From Halobacteriales archaeon QH_10_67_22 (GTDB lineage Archaea; Halobacteriota; Halobacteria; Halobacteriales; Haloarculaceae), in contig PXQN01000008.1 of assembly GCA_003021305.1 (NCBI GenBank), positions 1 through 49,516 of the forward strand: a DNA stretch of 49,516 bases. Reading direction: 5' to 3'. Position 1 is the stretch's first letter; each line of letters starts with the position of its first letter. The notes beneath the pieces are model-generated. The model was not told the DNA's origin and made no database searches. It was given only the letters and a program-made list of their open reading frames with translations. The position numbers and the translations under genes were made by a program. Below, in pieces: positions 42,250 through 49,516 of the stretch.

Positions 42250-42639
42250 ATGAGACGGGACGACCGGGACGATCCCTTCGACGACTTCTTCGAGGAGATA
42301 GAGCGGATGATGAACGACATGATGGCCGGCGCGGACGTCGGGCCCCAGCCCGGGGCGACCGACCCGGCGGGCGCCGACGTCCACCTCGACGTCTACGAGG
42401 AAGAGGGACAGCTCCGCGTGGTCGCGGACATCCCGGGCATCGAGAAGGAGGCTATCGACCTGAAGTGCGACGGGGAGGTGTTGACCCTGGACGCCGGCGG
42501 CGAGGCTCGCGAGTACCACGAGCGCGTGCGCCTGCCCGCCACCGTCGACGAACACTCGGCGAGCGCGTCGTACAACAACGGCATCCTGGAAGTGACCTTC
42601 GACCGCGTCGGCGACTCGGCCGACATCGACCTGTCCTGA
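42250..42639 (+). CDS. Hsp20/alpha-crystallin small heat shock protein
   Basis: 129 residues. After an acidic/Met N-terminus (FFEEIERMMNDMMAGAD) comes the alpha-crystallin domain: VHLDVYEEEGQLRVVADIPG, VLTLDAGGEAREYHERVRLP and YNNGILEVTFDRV. It prevents aggregation of unfolded proteins. The final I-x-I motif is weak (ADIDLS). Overlaps the next gene by one base (TGATG). 42045-42249 upstream shows no other gene. Confidence 0.86.
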   Translation: MRRDDRDDPFDDFFEEIERMMNDMMAGADVGPQPGATDPAGADVHLDVYEEEGQLRVVADIPGIEKEAIDLKCDGEVLTLDAGGEAREYHERVRLPATVDEHSASASYNNGILEVTFDRVGDSADIDLS

Positions 42640-42794
42640 TGGGCGACCCCCGCTGTCGGCTCTGCGGTGCCGCCCTCGCGACCGGCCTCGTCGCGACCGA
42701 CAGCCGCCACTGCTGTCTCAACTCGACGCCCATCGTCGGGACCTGCCCCGAGCACGGTCCCCTCGGTCCCCATCACGTCACCAAGGAAGGGTGA
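42639..42794 (+). CDS. 51-residue zinc-binding microprotein
   Basis: Begins MGDPRCRLCGAALATGLVAT. It has CRLC, CC at residues 26-27 and TCPEHGPLGPHH, so Cys and His ligands for one or two zinc ions. The start overlaps the Hsp20 stop (TGATG), indicating translational coupling. No known family recalled. Confidence 0.65.
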   Translation: MGDPRCRLCGAALATGLVATDSRHCCLNSTPIVGTCPEHGPLGPHHVTKEG

Positions 42795-42829
42795 CGCCCC
42801 TCTGACCCGGACGGCTGCGATGCCGACTC

Positions 42830-43831
42830 TCAGACCCGGATGTTGGGGCCGTCGTCGCCGGCGACGACGCTCGCTACGCCGGCGCCGAACGAGCGCGCGA
42901 CCGCGCGTGCGCTCGAACCGATCTTCTCCTGGATGCCGCGTTCTGGTTCGAACGCCTCGACCGCGAGTTCGTCGACGCCGACGCGGTCGGCCAGTCTGGC
43001 CTCCATCTCCTCGCGCGGGCCGACGGTGTCGACCAGGTCGGCCTCGGCGGCCTCGCGACCGAGGTAGACGCGGGCCTCGGTGTCGCGGATGGCCGTCTCG
43101 TCCAGCTCCCGGCTCTCGGCGACGGTTTCGACGAACTGGTCGTAGGAGGCGTCGATGAGTCCCTGGAAGTAGTCGACTTCGTCGTCGTCTAACTCGCGCC
43201 AGGGCGCCGGCGTGTCCTTGTACTCGCCGGCGACGAACCGCCGGTAGTCCAGACCTATCTTCTCGGCCAGGTCCGTCCGACCGAGCTGTGTGCCGTTGAC
43301 GCCGATCGAGCCGACGATGCTGGCCTCGCGGGCGTGGATCTCGTCACAGCCACAGGCGATCCAGTAACCGCCGCTTGCGGCCGTGTCCTCCGCGTAGGCG
43401 ACCGTCGGCCCGTCGAAGTCGGCCGCCGCCCGCCTGATGTCGTCGCTGGGGACGACCTGCCCGCCGGGGGTGTTCAGTTTTACGACCAGCGCCTGTGCGC
43501 TGTCGTCGGCGTCGGCGCGCTCTATCTGTTCGACAATGTCGTCGGCCGAGACGCCGACCGGGCCACCGGGGAGCGGTCCCGCCCCGCCGTCCCTGGTGAT
43601 GACGTCGCCGACCTCGACCTCCGCGGTGTTGTACCCCGGGAAGACGCTCCCAGCGGCCCGTCCCGCGAGGAAGACCCCGACCAGCGTCGTGACCACTACC
43701 AGCAGAACGGCCGGGACGCCCAGTGGGGTGTAGGCCGGGACGGCCCAGAACAACCCCAGTCCGACTGCCGCCGCGAGCACTGTTCCGAGGAGGACGATAC
43801 CGAGTCTGCCGACCGAACTGGCTTCGACCAT
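42830..43831 (-). CDS. sppA: Signal peptide peptidase SppA-like (S49) membrane protease
   Basis: 333 residues. Two N-terminal membrane spans (residues 9-30, 36-56) anchor an S49 protease domain: LVVKLNTPGGQVVPSDDIRR, VAYAEDTAASGGYWIACGCD with the Ser nucleophile in ASGG, SIVGSIGV, and a Lys in GEYKDTPAPWRELD that fits the Ser-Lys dyad of archaeal SppA. It cleaves signal peptides left in the membrane. The start at 43831 gives the hydrophobic N-terminus; a longer frame was rejected. Confidence 0.9.
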   Translation of the reverse strand: MVEASSVGRLGIVLLGTVLAAAVGLGLFWAVPAYTPLGVPAVLLVVVTTLVGVFLAGRAAGSVFPGYNTAEVEVGDVITRDGGAGPLPGGPVGVSADDIVEQIERADADDSAQALVVKLNTPGGQVVPSDDIRRAAADFDGPTVAYAEDTAASGGYWIACGCDEIHAREASIVGSIGVNGTQLGRTDLAEKIGLDYRRFVAGEYKDTPAPWRELDDDEVDYFQGLIDASYDQFVETVAESRELDETAIRDTEARVYLGREAAEADLVDTVGPREEMEARLADRVGVDELAVEAFEPERGIQEKIGSSARAVARSFGAGVASVVAGDDGPNIRV

Positions 43832-43936
43832 ACCGCACGTCGGGGCCAGTCGCCTAATAATGACTTGGCAAGCGCCGACCGGGACGTTCGACCGTATCCG
43901 AGCGTTCATGAGTGAGGGCGCCCGACCGGCGGGTAC

Positions 43937-46555
43937 ATGGACGGCGTCCAGTCGGGCGACCCCGCCGAGGCCTGGCGGGACTTCTTCGCGTTCGCCGAGG
44001 CCTACGAGAGCCAGGCCGACGCCATCGAGACGGCCATCGACGTGGCCGGACGCGAGGGGTATCTCGCGATGGAGGGCCCATGCGGAACGGGCAAGACGAT
44101 GGCCGCGCTGACCGCCGGCGCCGCGCTCGTCAGACACACGACCGCCTACGACCGCGTCGTCGTCGTCACGCCGGTCAAACAGCAACGCGCACAGTTCGTC
44201 GAGGACCTGCGGGCGATGAACGCCGGTCTGACCGAGGCGGACGACGCCGGTGGGGCCGACGCGGACGACGCCGCGGCCGGGCTGGAGAACGGCGACACCG
44301 CCGACCCGCTCCGTGGCGTCGCACTCACCGGCAAGCGCGACCTCTGTCCCTACGGCCGGGAGGGCGTGTTCCCCGAGGACGTCTCGACCCACGACCGCTG
44401 TGAGGACCTGCGCGAGACCACCGCCGACCTCGTCGAGGCCGACGGCCGGTCGGACGACATGCCCGTCGCCGAGTCGGCGCTGCCGGCCGACCCCGAGGAC
44501 GTGTGGTGGGACCCACAGCAGGCGGGCGAGCTCGTCCGGGAGGCGCGACTGGACGCGGAGACCTACCGGACGCTCGACGGCGCGCTCGAAACCGCCGGGG
44601 CCGAATCACCCTACCCCCGCAGTCAGCCCAGCGCACCGGAGGGGATGACCGACGGCGACGGCGAGGACCTGTACTGTCCGTTCGAGGCCGACTGGTACGC
44701 CCGCAACAAGGGGTCGCCGGTCGACTTCTCGGCGGGCGAGCACTGGGTCGTCACCCCCGAGGAGTACCTCCCGGCCGCGACCGAACGCGGGACCTGTCCC
44801 CACCGCGTGATGAGCGTCCTCCTGGGCGAGGCCGACGTAGTGGTCGGGAACTACAACCACCTGTTCGACCCAGGGACGCGCCCGCTGGTCGCGGAGGTCC
44901 TGGATTCGAGTACGTTCCTCGTCGTCGACGAAGCCCACAGGGTAGAAAAGCGAGTGCGGGACCTGCTCTCTGACCGGGTGGGCCGGGACACGCTCGTCCG
45001 CGCGCGCAACGACTGTGCGACGCTGGTCTCTCGGGCCCGCGAGAGCGACGACCGCCGGGCCGCCGTCGACGACCGACTGGCCACTCACGACGTCCCGCTG
45101 ACGGCCGTCGACCGGGCCCGCGAGTTCTACGACGACCTGCTCGCGTGGGTCGACGACCGGGTCGGGACCTACCTGGACGACGTCGAACGCGGCTGGCGGG
45201 CGGGCGACCCCGCCGACGTTCTGCCCGACCGCGACCAGGAGGTGCCGCTCCGGGACCCCGAGACCGACGAACCCGACGACCTGACACAGTGGGCCGAGCG
45301 GGCGGGCTACGACGGCGACCTCTGGCGGTCGCTGGCGACGGTCGGGGTCGCCGTCGAGGACGCCATCGACGGCCTCGGACTGACGCGGTCACCGGTGTGT
45401 GGCGCCGTCGGCGCCGTCATGACCCGGTGGTGGGAGCGCGACCACGCACGCTACCTGCGCGAAATCGAACTCGAACACGCGCCGAAGCAAGCCGAGGCCG
45501 CCAACGCCGACTACGAACGGGTCTACACCGCCGGCCTCGTCCTGTTCGACTGCATGCCCGGCGAGGCGCTGGCCGAGACGTTCGACGCCCTGGGCGGGGG
45601 CGTCCTGATGAGTGCGACCCTCTCTCCCCTGGACGTCTTCTCGGAAGTCTCCGGGCTGGCGACCCTGCGTGGCGAGAAACCGTCGGCGGGCGACGGGGAC
45701 GACACCGGGTCGGCGGCCGCGAGCGGTGCTGGCGGTGCCGATCCGTCGTCGACCGGGGGACCGACGTCGGCTCCGGGCCCGAAACCGACCGACTCCGACC
45801 GGAGTCGGCCAGTGGTAACGAAGAGCTACCCGCTCAGGTTCCACGAGGACAACAGGGCGAGTTGGCTGGTCGACGCGACACCATTTACCGCGCACAACCG
45901 GGGTGACCCGGGCGAGATGGAGCCACTGGGCGAGAGCTGGAACGACACACGCGACGAGTACGCACACGTGTTGCGGACGGTGGCGCGCTCGCCGGGCAAC
46001 GTCCTGGTGGCGATGCCCAACTACCGGGAGGCCGCGTGGGCGGGCGCCTACCTCGACGCGGCGGTCGAAAAGCGGGTGCTGGTCGACGAGAGTTCGAGCA
46101 ACGAGGCGACCGAACGCCTGAAACAGGAGTTCTTCGACGGTGAGGGGGCCGTCCTCGTGACGAGCACACGGGGGACGCTCACCGAGGGCGTCGACTACGA
46201 CGGGCGGAAACTCGCGGCCGCCCTGGTCGTGGGCGTCCCGCTTGTCAACGTCGGGTCGCCGCGGGTGCGGGCGGTCAAGCGGGCCTACGCGGACGCGTTC
46301 GGCGAGGACGTCGCCTTCGAGTACGCGCTGACGGTGCCGGCGGTCCGGCGCGCGCGCCAGGCGGTCGGGCGCGTTATCAGGGGAACCGAGGAGTGTGGGG
46401 TGCGCGCGCTGGCCGACCGGCGCTACACCGCCGGGGTACGCCACTCGGTCCACGAGTACCTCTCGCCCGCCGAACGGGCCGAGTTCGTCCGGCTGACCGC
46501 CGACTTCCTCGGTTCACAGCTCGAATCGTTCTGGGACGACCGCCAACCGGGGTGA
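43937..46555 (+). CDS. XPD/DinG-type Fe-S DNA helicase
   Basis: 872 residues, superfamily 2. Walker A GPCGTGKT at 47-54; four cysteines between motifs I and II (DLCPYG, DRCEDL, LYCPFE, GTCPHR) as in the XPD iron-sulfur domain; DEAH box in LVVDEAHRVEKRVRD; later MSATLSPLDVFSEVSG, TRGTLTEGVDYDGR and motif VI QAVGRVIRGTEECGVRAL. It is a 5'-3' DNA helicase family used in repair. An Asp/Gly/Pro-rich insert of about 45 residues lies near 585-630. The start at 43937 is the ATG closest to the conserved helix; 43832-43936 is promoter space. Confidence 0.9.
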   Translation: MDGVQSGDPAEAWRDFFAFAEAYESQADAIETAIDVAGREGYLAMEGPCGTGKTMAALTAGAALVRHTTAYDRVVVVTPVKQQRAQFVEDLRAMNAGLTEADDAGGADADDAAAGLENGDTADPLRGVALTGKRDLCPYGREGVFPEDVSTHDRCEDLRETTADLVEADGRSDDMPVAESALPADPEDVWWDPQQAGELVREARLDAETYRTLDGALETAGAESPYPRSQPSAPEGMTDGDGEDLYCPFEADWYARNKGSPVDFSAGEHWVVTPEEYLPAATERGTCPHRVMSVLLGEADVVVGNYNHLFDPGTRPLVAEVLDSSTFLVVDEAHRVEKRVRDLLSDRVGRDTLVRARNDCATLVSRARESDDRRAAVDDRLATHDVPLTAVDRAREFYDDLLAWVDDRVGTYLDDVERGWRAGDPADVLPDRDQEVPLRDPETDEPDDLTQWAERAGYDGDLWRSLATVGVAVEDAIDGLGLTRSPVCGAVGAVMTRWWERDHARYLREIELEHAPKQAEAANADYERVYTAGLVLFDCMPGEALAETFDALGGGVLMSATLSPLDVFSEVSGLATLRGEKPSAGDGDDTGSAAASGAGGADPSSTGGPTSAPGPKPTDSDRSRPVVTKSYPLRFHEDNRASWLVDATPFTAHNRGDPGEMEPLGESWNDTRDEYAHVLRTVARSPGNVLVAMPNYREAAWAGAYLDAAVEKRVLVDESSSNEATERLKQEFFDGEGAVLVTSTRGTLTEGVDYDGRKLAAALVVGVPLVNVGSPRVRAVKRAYADAFGEDVAFEYALTVPAVRRARQAVGRVIRGTEECGVRALADRRYTAGVRHSVHEYLSPAERAEFVRLTADFLGSQLESFWDDRQPG

Positions 46556-46695
46556 GAACAGTCGCTGACCGGCGCGTACATGCACCAGTGTCATATAGTT
46601 ATGTGCCGTTTACTGTCGATAAAGAGCGTCTTTCGCGACGGAACGGCGGTCGGCGGCCGGAAAGTCTATCAGGGATGATCCGAGTTATTAGAAAG

Positions 46696-46851
46696 ATGCC
46701 GGAGTGCCAGAACTGCGGGTCGTTCGTTACCGAGGCGTACATGCGTGTGTTCACGCCGGACGGATACAACGGCCCTCGCGTCTGCCCGTTCTGTGAGGAC
46801 AAACTCCGCGACGGCGCCGAGGTGCGCGAGGCCCGGTCGTCGCGGTCATAG
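46696..46851 (+). CDS. 51-residue zinc-finger microprotein (DUF7563-like)
   Basis: Starts MPECQNCGSFVTEAYMRVFT, later RVCPFCEDKLRDGAEVREAR. Two CxxC pairs form a zinc ribbon, a very common haloarchaeal microprotein (family label from memory). An AT-rich upstream stretch (46590-46690) may carry its promoter. It lies alone between the helicase and the ArsA-like gene. Confidence 0.78.
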   Translation: MPECQNCGSFVTEAYMRVFTPDGYNGPRVCPFCEDKLRDGAEVREARSSRS

Positions 46852-46965
46852 GCGTAACCCTGCTCGCACCGGTCGTCCGGGGGGACGGCCGGCTTCTGCG
46901 GTCAGTTTCCAACCCCAGCAGCGGTGACCGACGGGTACATCAGTTCGGACCCGCCACCACCAGGC

Positions 46966-47924
46966 ATGAGCGAGATCGACGTCGAGGCCGTCGAGACGAT
47001 CGACGAGTCGGCAGTCCCGTGGGGCGTCGACGCCCCGGAGTACGTCCTCTACGGCGGCAAGGGCGGCGTCGGCAAGACGACGATGGCCGCCGCCCGGCCG
47101 AACCGGCACGGATCCGCGACGACATTCCCCTGTACGGCGCCGAGATCGACCCCGAGGACGCGCTCGAGGAAGGACCGTTCGCCGACGACGGCGGCGTCGA
47201 CCCGGCCGGCGGCGCGCTGGGCGGTCTGGGCGAGTTGCTGGGCGAGGAGATGGTCGACCCCATGGGCGGGTCGATGCCCGGCGCCGACGAGGCCGCCGCC
47301 GTCCGCCTGCTCATCCGGTACATGGACGACCCGCGCTTCGACCGGGTGGTCGTCGACACCGCCCCGACGGGCCACACGCTCCGACTGCTGGAACTGCCCG
47401 ACGTGATGGACTCGATGGTCGGGACGTTCATCTCGATGCGCGAGCGCATAAGCGGGCTGAAAGACTCCGTCACCGGGATGTTCGGTGACAACGACGCCGA
47501 CCACGAGGCGGGGATGGACGACCTGCGGGAACTCAGCGACCGCGTCGAACGCCTGCGAACGGTGCTCCGGGACCCCGCCCGGACGGACTTCAGGGTCGTG
47601 CTGGTCCCCGAGGAGCTGTCGGTGATGGAGTCCGAACGACTGCTCGCCCGGCTCGACGAGTTCGACATCCCGGTCGGGACGGTCGTCGTCAACAGGGTGA
47701 TGCAGGACCTGACCGAGGTGGCCGACGTCGAGGCCGACTGGTTCGTCGCGCCCGACCTGGACGACTGCGAGTTCTGCCAGCGCCGCTGGGAAGTGCAACG
47801 CGAGGCGCTGGCTCGCTCCCAGGACGTGTTCCGGGGCCACGAGGTCCGGCGGGTGCCACTCTTCGCCGACGAGGTCCGCGGCGAGCGACTGCTCCGGATC
47901 GTCGCGGCCTGTCTTGCCGAGTGA
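46966..47924 (+). pseudogene. ArsA/Get3-type ATPase with an internal gap and frameshift near 47090
   Basis: Begins MSEIDVEAVETIDESAVPWG, with P-loop YGGKGGVGKTTMAAA. After about 47087 the frame turns into RPNRHGSATT. The right frame restarts with ARIRDDIPLYGAEIDPEDAL and proceeds through RVVVDTAPTGHTLRLLELPD, LIRYMDD, VVVNRVMQDL and CEFCQRRWEVQRE to 47924. Family members have about 30 more residues after the P-loop, including the STDPAHS switch; that segment is missing here. The CxxC in CEFCQR is as in Get3/ArsA homologs. If real, the gene is dead; a sequencing or assembly error is an alternative. Confidence 0.75.
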
Positions 47925-47980
47925 CGAACGCAGGCGTCCGGGCGTCTCTTCGCCGTCGACGAGTTCCATCCGGGGGACGA

Positions 47981-48595
47981 CTACCCGCCGACGACGTCCT
48001 CGCTCCGGTCGTATTCCATGACCGACGCGACCGCATCCGCAAGGTCGGTGCCGAACTCCCGTTCGAGCAGGTACAGCGCCAGGTCGATACCGGCCGTGAC
48101 GCCGCCACAGGTCAGGACGTCGCCGTCGTCGACGACGCGGGCCTCGACGACATCCGCACCCGTCTCGCGCAGGTCGGCCATCGCTCCGTGGTGGGTCACC
48201 GCCGGCCGGCCCGCGAGCAGGCCCGCCTCGGCCAGCACCATCCCGCCGGTACAGACGCCCAGGAGCGTCGTTCCAGCCGCGTGGAGCCGCCGGAGCGCGT
48301 CGAGGGTGACCCCGTCGGCGACGAGCGCCCGGGTGCCGGTTCCCGACCCGTCGTTCCAGCCGCCGCCGGGGACGAGCAGGTAGTCGAGCCGGTCGGCCGC
48401 CGAAAGCCGGCCATCCGGTTCGACCGTCAGGCCGAGTGCGGCCGACACCCGGTCGGTATCCTCGGTCGCGAGCAACTCGACCGTGAGGTCGGCGCCGCGG
48501 TCGCGGGCGTTGCCGAACACCTCGTAGGGCCCCACGGCGTCGAGTTCTTCGAACCCTTCGAACGCCAGGATTCCGAGTCGTTTCGCGTCGGTCAT
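47981..48595 (-). CDS. DJ-1/PfpI-family protein
   Basis: 204 residues. RLGILAFEGFEELDAVGPYE is the DJ-1/PfpI beginning; YLLVPGGGWNDGSGTGTRAL and the nucleophile elbow GVCTGGMVLAEAGLLAG with Cys follow, then AVTHHGAMADL. Related to isonitrile hydratase and AraC-type glutamine amidotransferase-like domains; substrate unknown. The start at 48595 places the first strand correctly. A 27-codon upstream extension in the same frame was rejected. Confidence 0.87.
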   Translation of the reverse strand: MTDAKRLGILAFEGFEELDAVGPYEVFGNARDRGADLTVELLATEDTDRVSAALGLTVEPDGRLSAADRLDYLLVPGGGWNDGSGTGTRALVADGVTLDALRRLHAAGTTLLGVCTGGMVLAEAGLLAGRPAVTHHGAMADLRETGADVVEARVVDDGDVLTCGGVTAGIDLALYLLEREFGTDLADAVASVMEYDRSEDVVGG

Positions 48596-48653
48596 CGTGT
48601 CGCCTTGGGGGAGTCGGGACAAAAGGCGTCGCTTCGACGGAACTGTTGCACGT

Positions 48654-49514
48654 TCAGAGACGGCTCCGGAGCGCGTCGTTCATCCGGTCGACCGGGGCGT
48701 CCCGACCGGTCCAGGTCTCGAAGGCCTCGACGCCCTGGTAGAGGAGCATCCAGGCGCCGTCGACGGTCGTCGCGCCCGCCCGGTCGGCGTCCCGGAGCAG
48801 ACGTGTCTCCAGTGGCCGGTACACCGCGTCGAGGACGCCCAGGTCGGCGTGCAACGCGTCGGCCGGGACGGGCGTCTCCTCGGATTCCATGCCGACGCTG
48901 GTGGCGTTGACCAGCACGTCCGCGTCCGCGAGCACCGACGACAGGTCGCCGAGGCCGTGGCCGGTCGCCTCCACGTCGGTCCCGTCCCGAACGTCGGCGG
49001 CCAGGTCGTGGGCGCGCGATTCGGTCCGGTTGGCGATGTGCACGGGCATGTCCTCGTCGGCGAGGGCGAACGCGACTGCCCGGCCCGCGCCGCCGGCGCC
49101 GACGACGACCGCAGTGCCCGACAGATCGACCCTGCCCGCACGGAGCGCGCGGACGGCGCCGGCGGCGTCGGTGTTGTAGCCCGTCGGCGTCTCGCCGTCG
49201 AAATCGACCGTGTTGACAGCGCCGATGCGGGCGGCCAGCGGGTCGGGGTCGACCGCGTCGAGCACAGCCTCTTTGAACGGGATGGTGACGTTGAGACCGG
49301 CCACGCCCAGCGTCGCCGCGCTCTCGATGGCCGCGGCGCCTTCCTCGGCCGACGGTTCGAAGGTGACGTACCGGGCGTCGATGTCCAGGGCCTCGTAGGC
49401 GGCCTCGTGCATCGGCGGCGACAGCGACGCACAGGCCTCGGTCGTCGCGCCGCCCGCGCCGGCGTTCCAGGCGTACAGCGCGTCGACGGCGTACTCCGGC
49501 GCGACCGCAAGCAC
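48654..49514 (-). CDS. aroE: Shikimate dehydrogenase AroE, abnormal or partial at the 5' end
   Basis: Normal AroE sequence runs from [20 protein letters not shown] (codon near 49427) through [17 protein letters not shown] (catalytic Lys), [41 protein letters not shown] (NADP site), [11 protein letters not shown] and [19 protein letters not shown]. The usual first residues (gly-Asn-Pro-Val-gly-His before SLSP) are absent. Instead the frame continues upstream to the window edge as [20 protein letters not shown]. This is either a fusion by deletion or an unrelated frame joined at about 49427. AroE reduces 3-dehydroshikimate in aromatic amino acid synthesis. Confidence 0.82.
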   Translation of the reverse strand: MLAVAPEYAVDALYAWNAGAGGATTEACASLSPPMHEAAYEALDIDARYVTFEPSAEEGAAAIESAATLGVAGLNVTIPFKEAVLDAVDPDPLAARIGAVNTVDFDGETPTGYNTDAAGAVRALRAGRVDLSGTAVVVGAGGAGRAVAFALADEDMPVHIANRTESRAHDLAADVRDGTDVEATGHGLGDLSSVLADADVLVNATSVGMESEETPVPADALHADLGVLDAVYRPLETRLLRDADRAGATTVDGAWMLLYQGVEAFETWTGRDAPVDRMNDALRSRL

Positions 49515-49516
49515 CG

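Overview
The window is a GC-rich (roughly 65-70%) piece of a haloarchaeal (class Halobacteria) chromosome. The evidence is the Asp/Glu-rich proteins, Sec61-beta, SUI1, FAU-1, TrmB and ArsA-type proteins, Tat lipoproteins, PGF-CTERM-like tails, and TATA-like boxes about 31 nt upstream of leaderless starts. The genus cannot be fixed; Haloarculaceae is a guess.

Layout. 0-7 kb: SUI1, a lipoprotein, EngB GTPase, two LVIVD-propeller surface proteins, ribonuclease FAU-1. 7-10 kb: tiny genes (29-aa membrane peptide, zinc ribbon, Sec61-beta), thioredoxin, isoprenyl diphosphate synthase, and a dense patch of miniature inverted-repeat elements. 10-20 kb: FAD oxidase, thioredoxin-fold/SSP411 protein (frameshifted), TrmB regulator, MutS-like ATPase, KaiC-like ATPase (frameshifted) with partner, gamma-carbonic-anhydrase-like protein, GCS2-like ligase. 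20-26 kb and 38-41 kb: two cobalamin (anaerobic corrin ring) operons on the minus strand, cbiH-cbiH-(ferredoxin remnant)-LAGLIDADG-like-cbiX-DUF3209-PQQ and cbiT-cbiL-cbiF-cbiG. Both are preceded by the same 22-nt palindromic operator, and the second is divergent from an HTH regulator. 26-32 kb: a Tat lipoprotein gamma-type subunit followed by three overlapping GMC flavoprotein genes, resembling FAD-dependent sugar/alcohol dehydrogenases. 32-38 kb: three paralogous CARF-like/winged-helix proteins interleaved with a duplicated-domain lipoprotein and a polytopic membrane protein. 42-49.5 kb: Hsp20, two zinc microproteins, SppA, XPD/DinG-type helicase, ArsA-like ATPase (damaged), PfpI-like protein, AroE (5' end abnormal).

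The most notable points are: (1) the CARF-like trio with identical promoter geometry and no CRISPR-cas nearby; (2) the operator shared by both cobalamin operons with a candidate regulator; (3) a LAGLIDADG-like protein inside a cobalamin operon; (4) two miniature element families with TNA-type 3-bp duplications that sit exactly on stop codons; (5) several conserved genes that appear to have lost short internal segments, some with frameshift, which could be real decay or assembly error.
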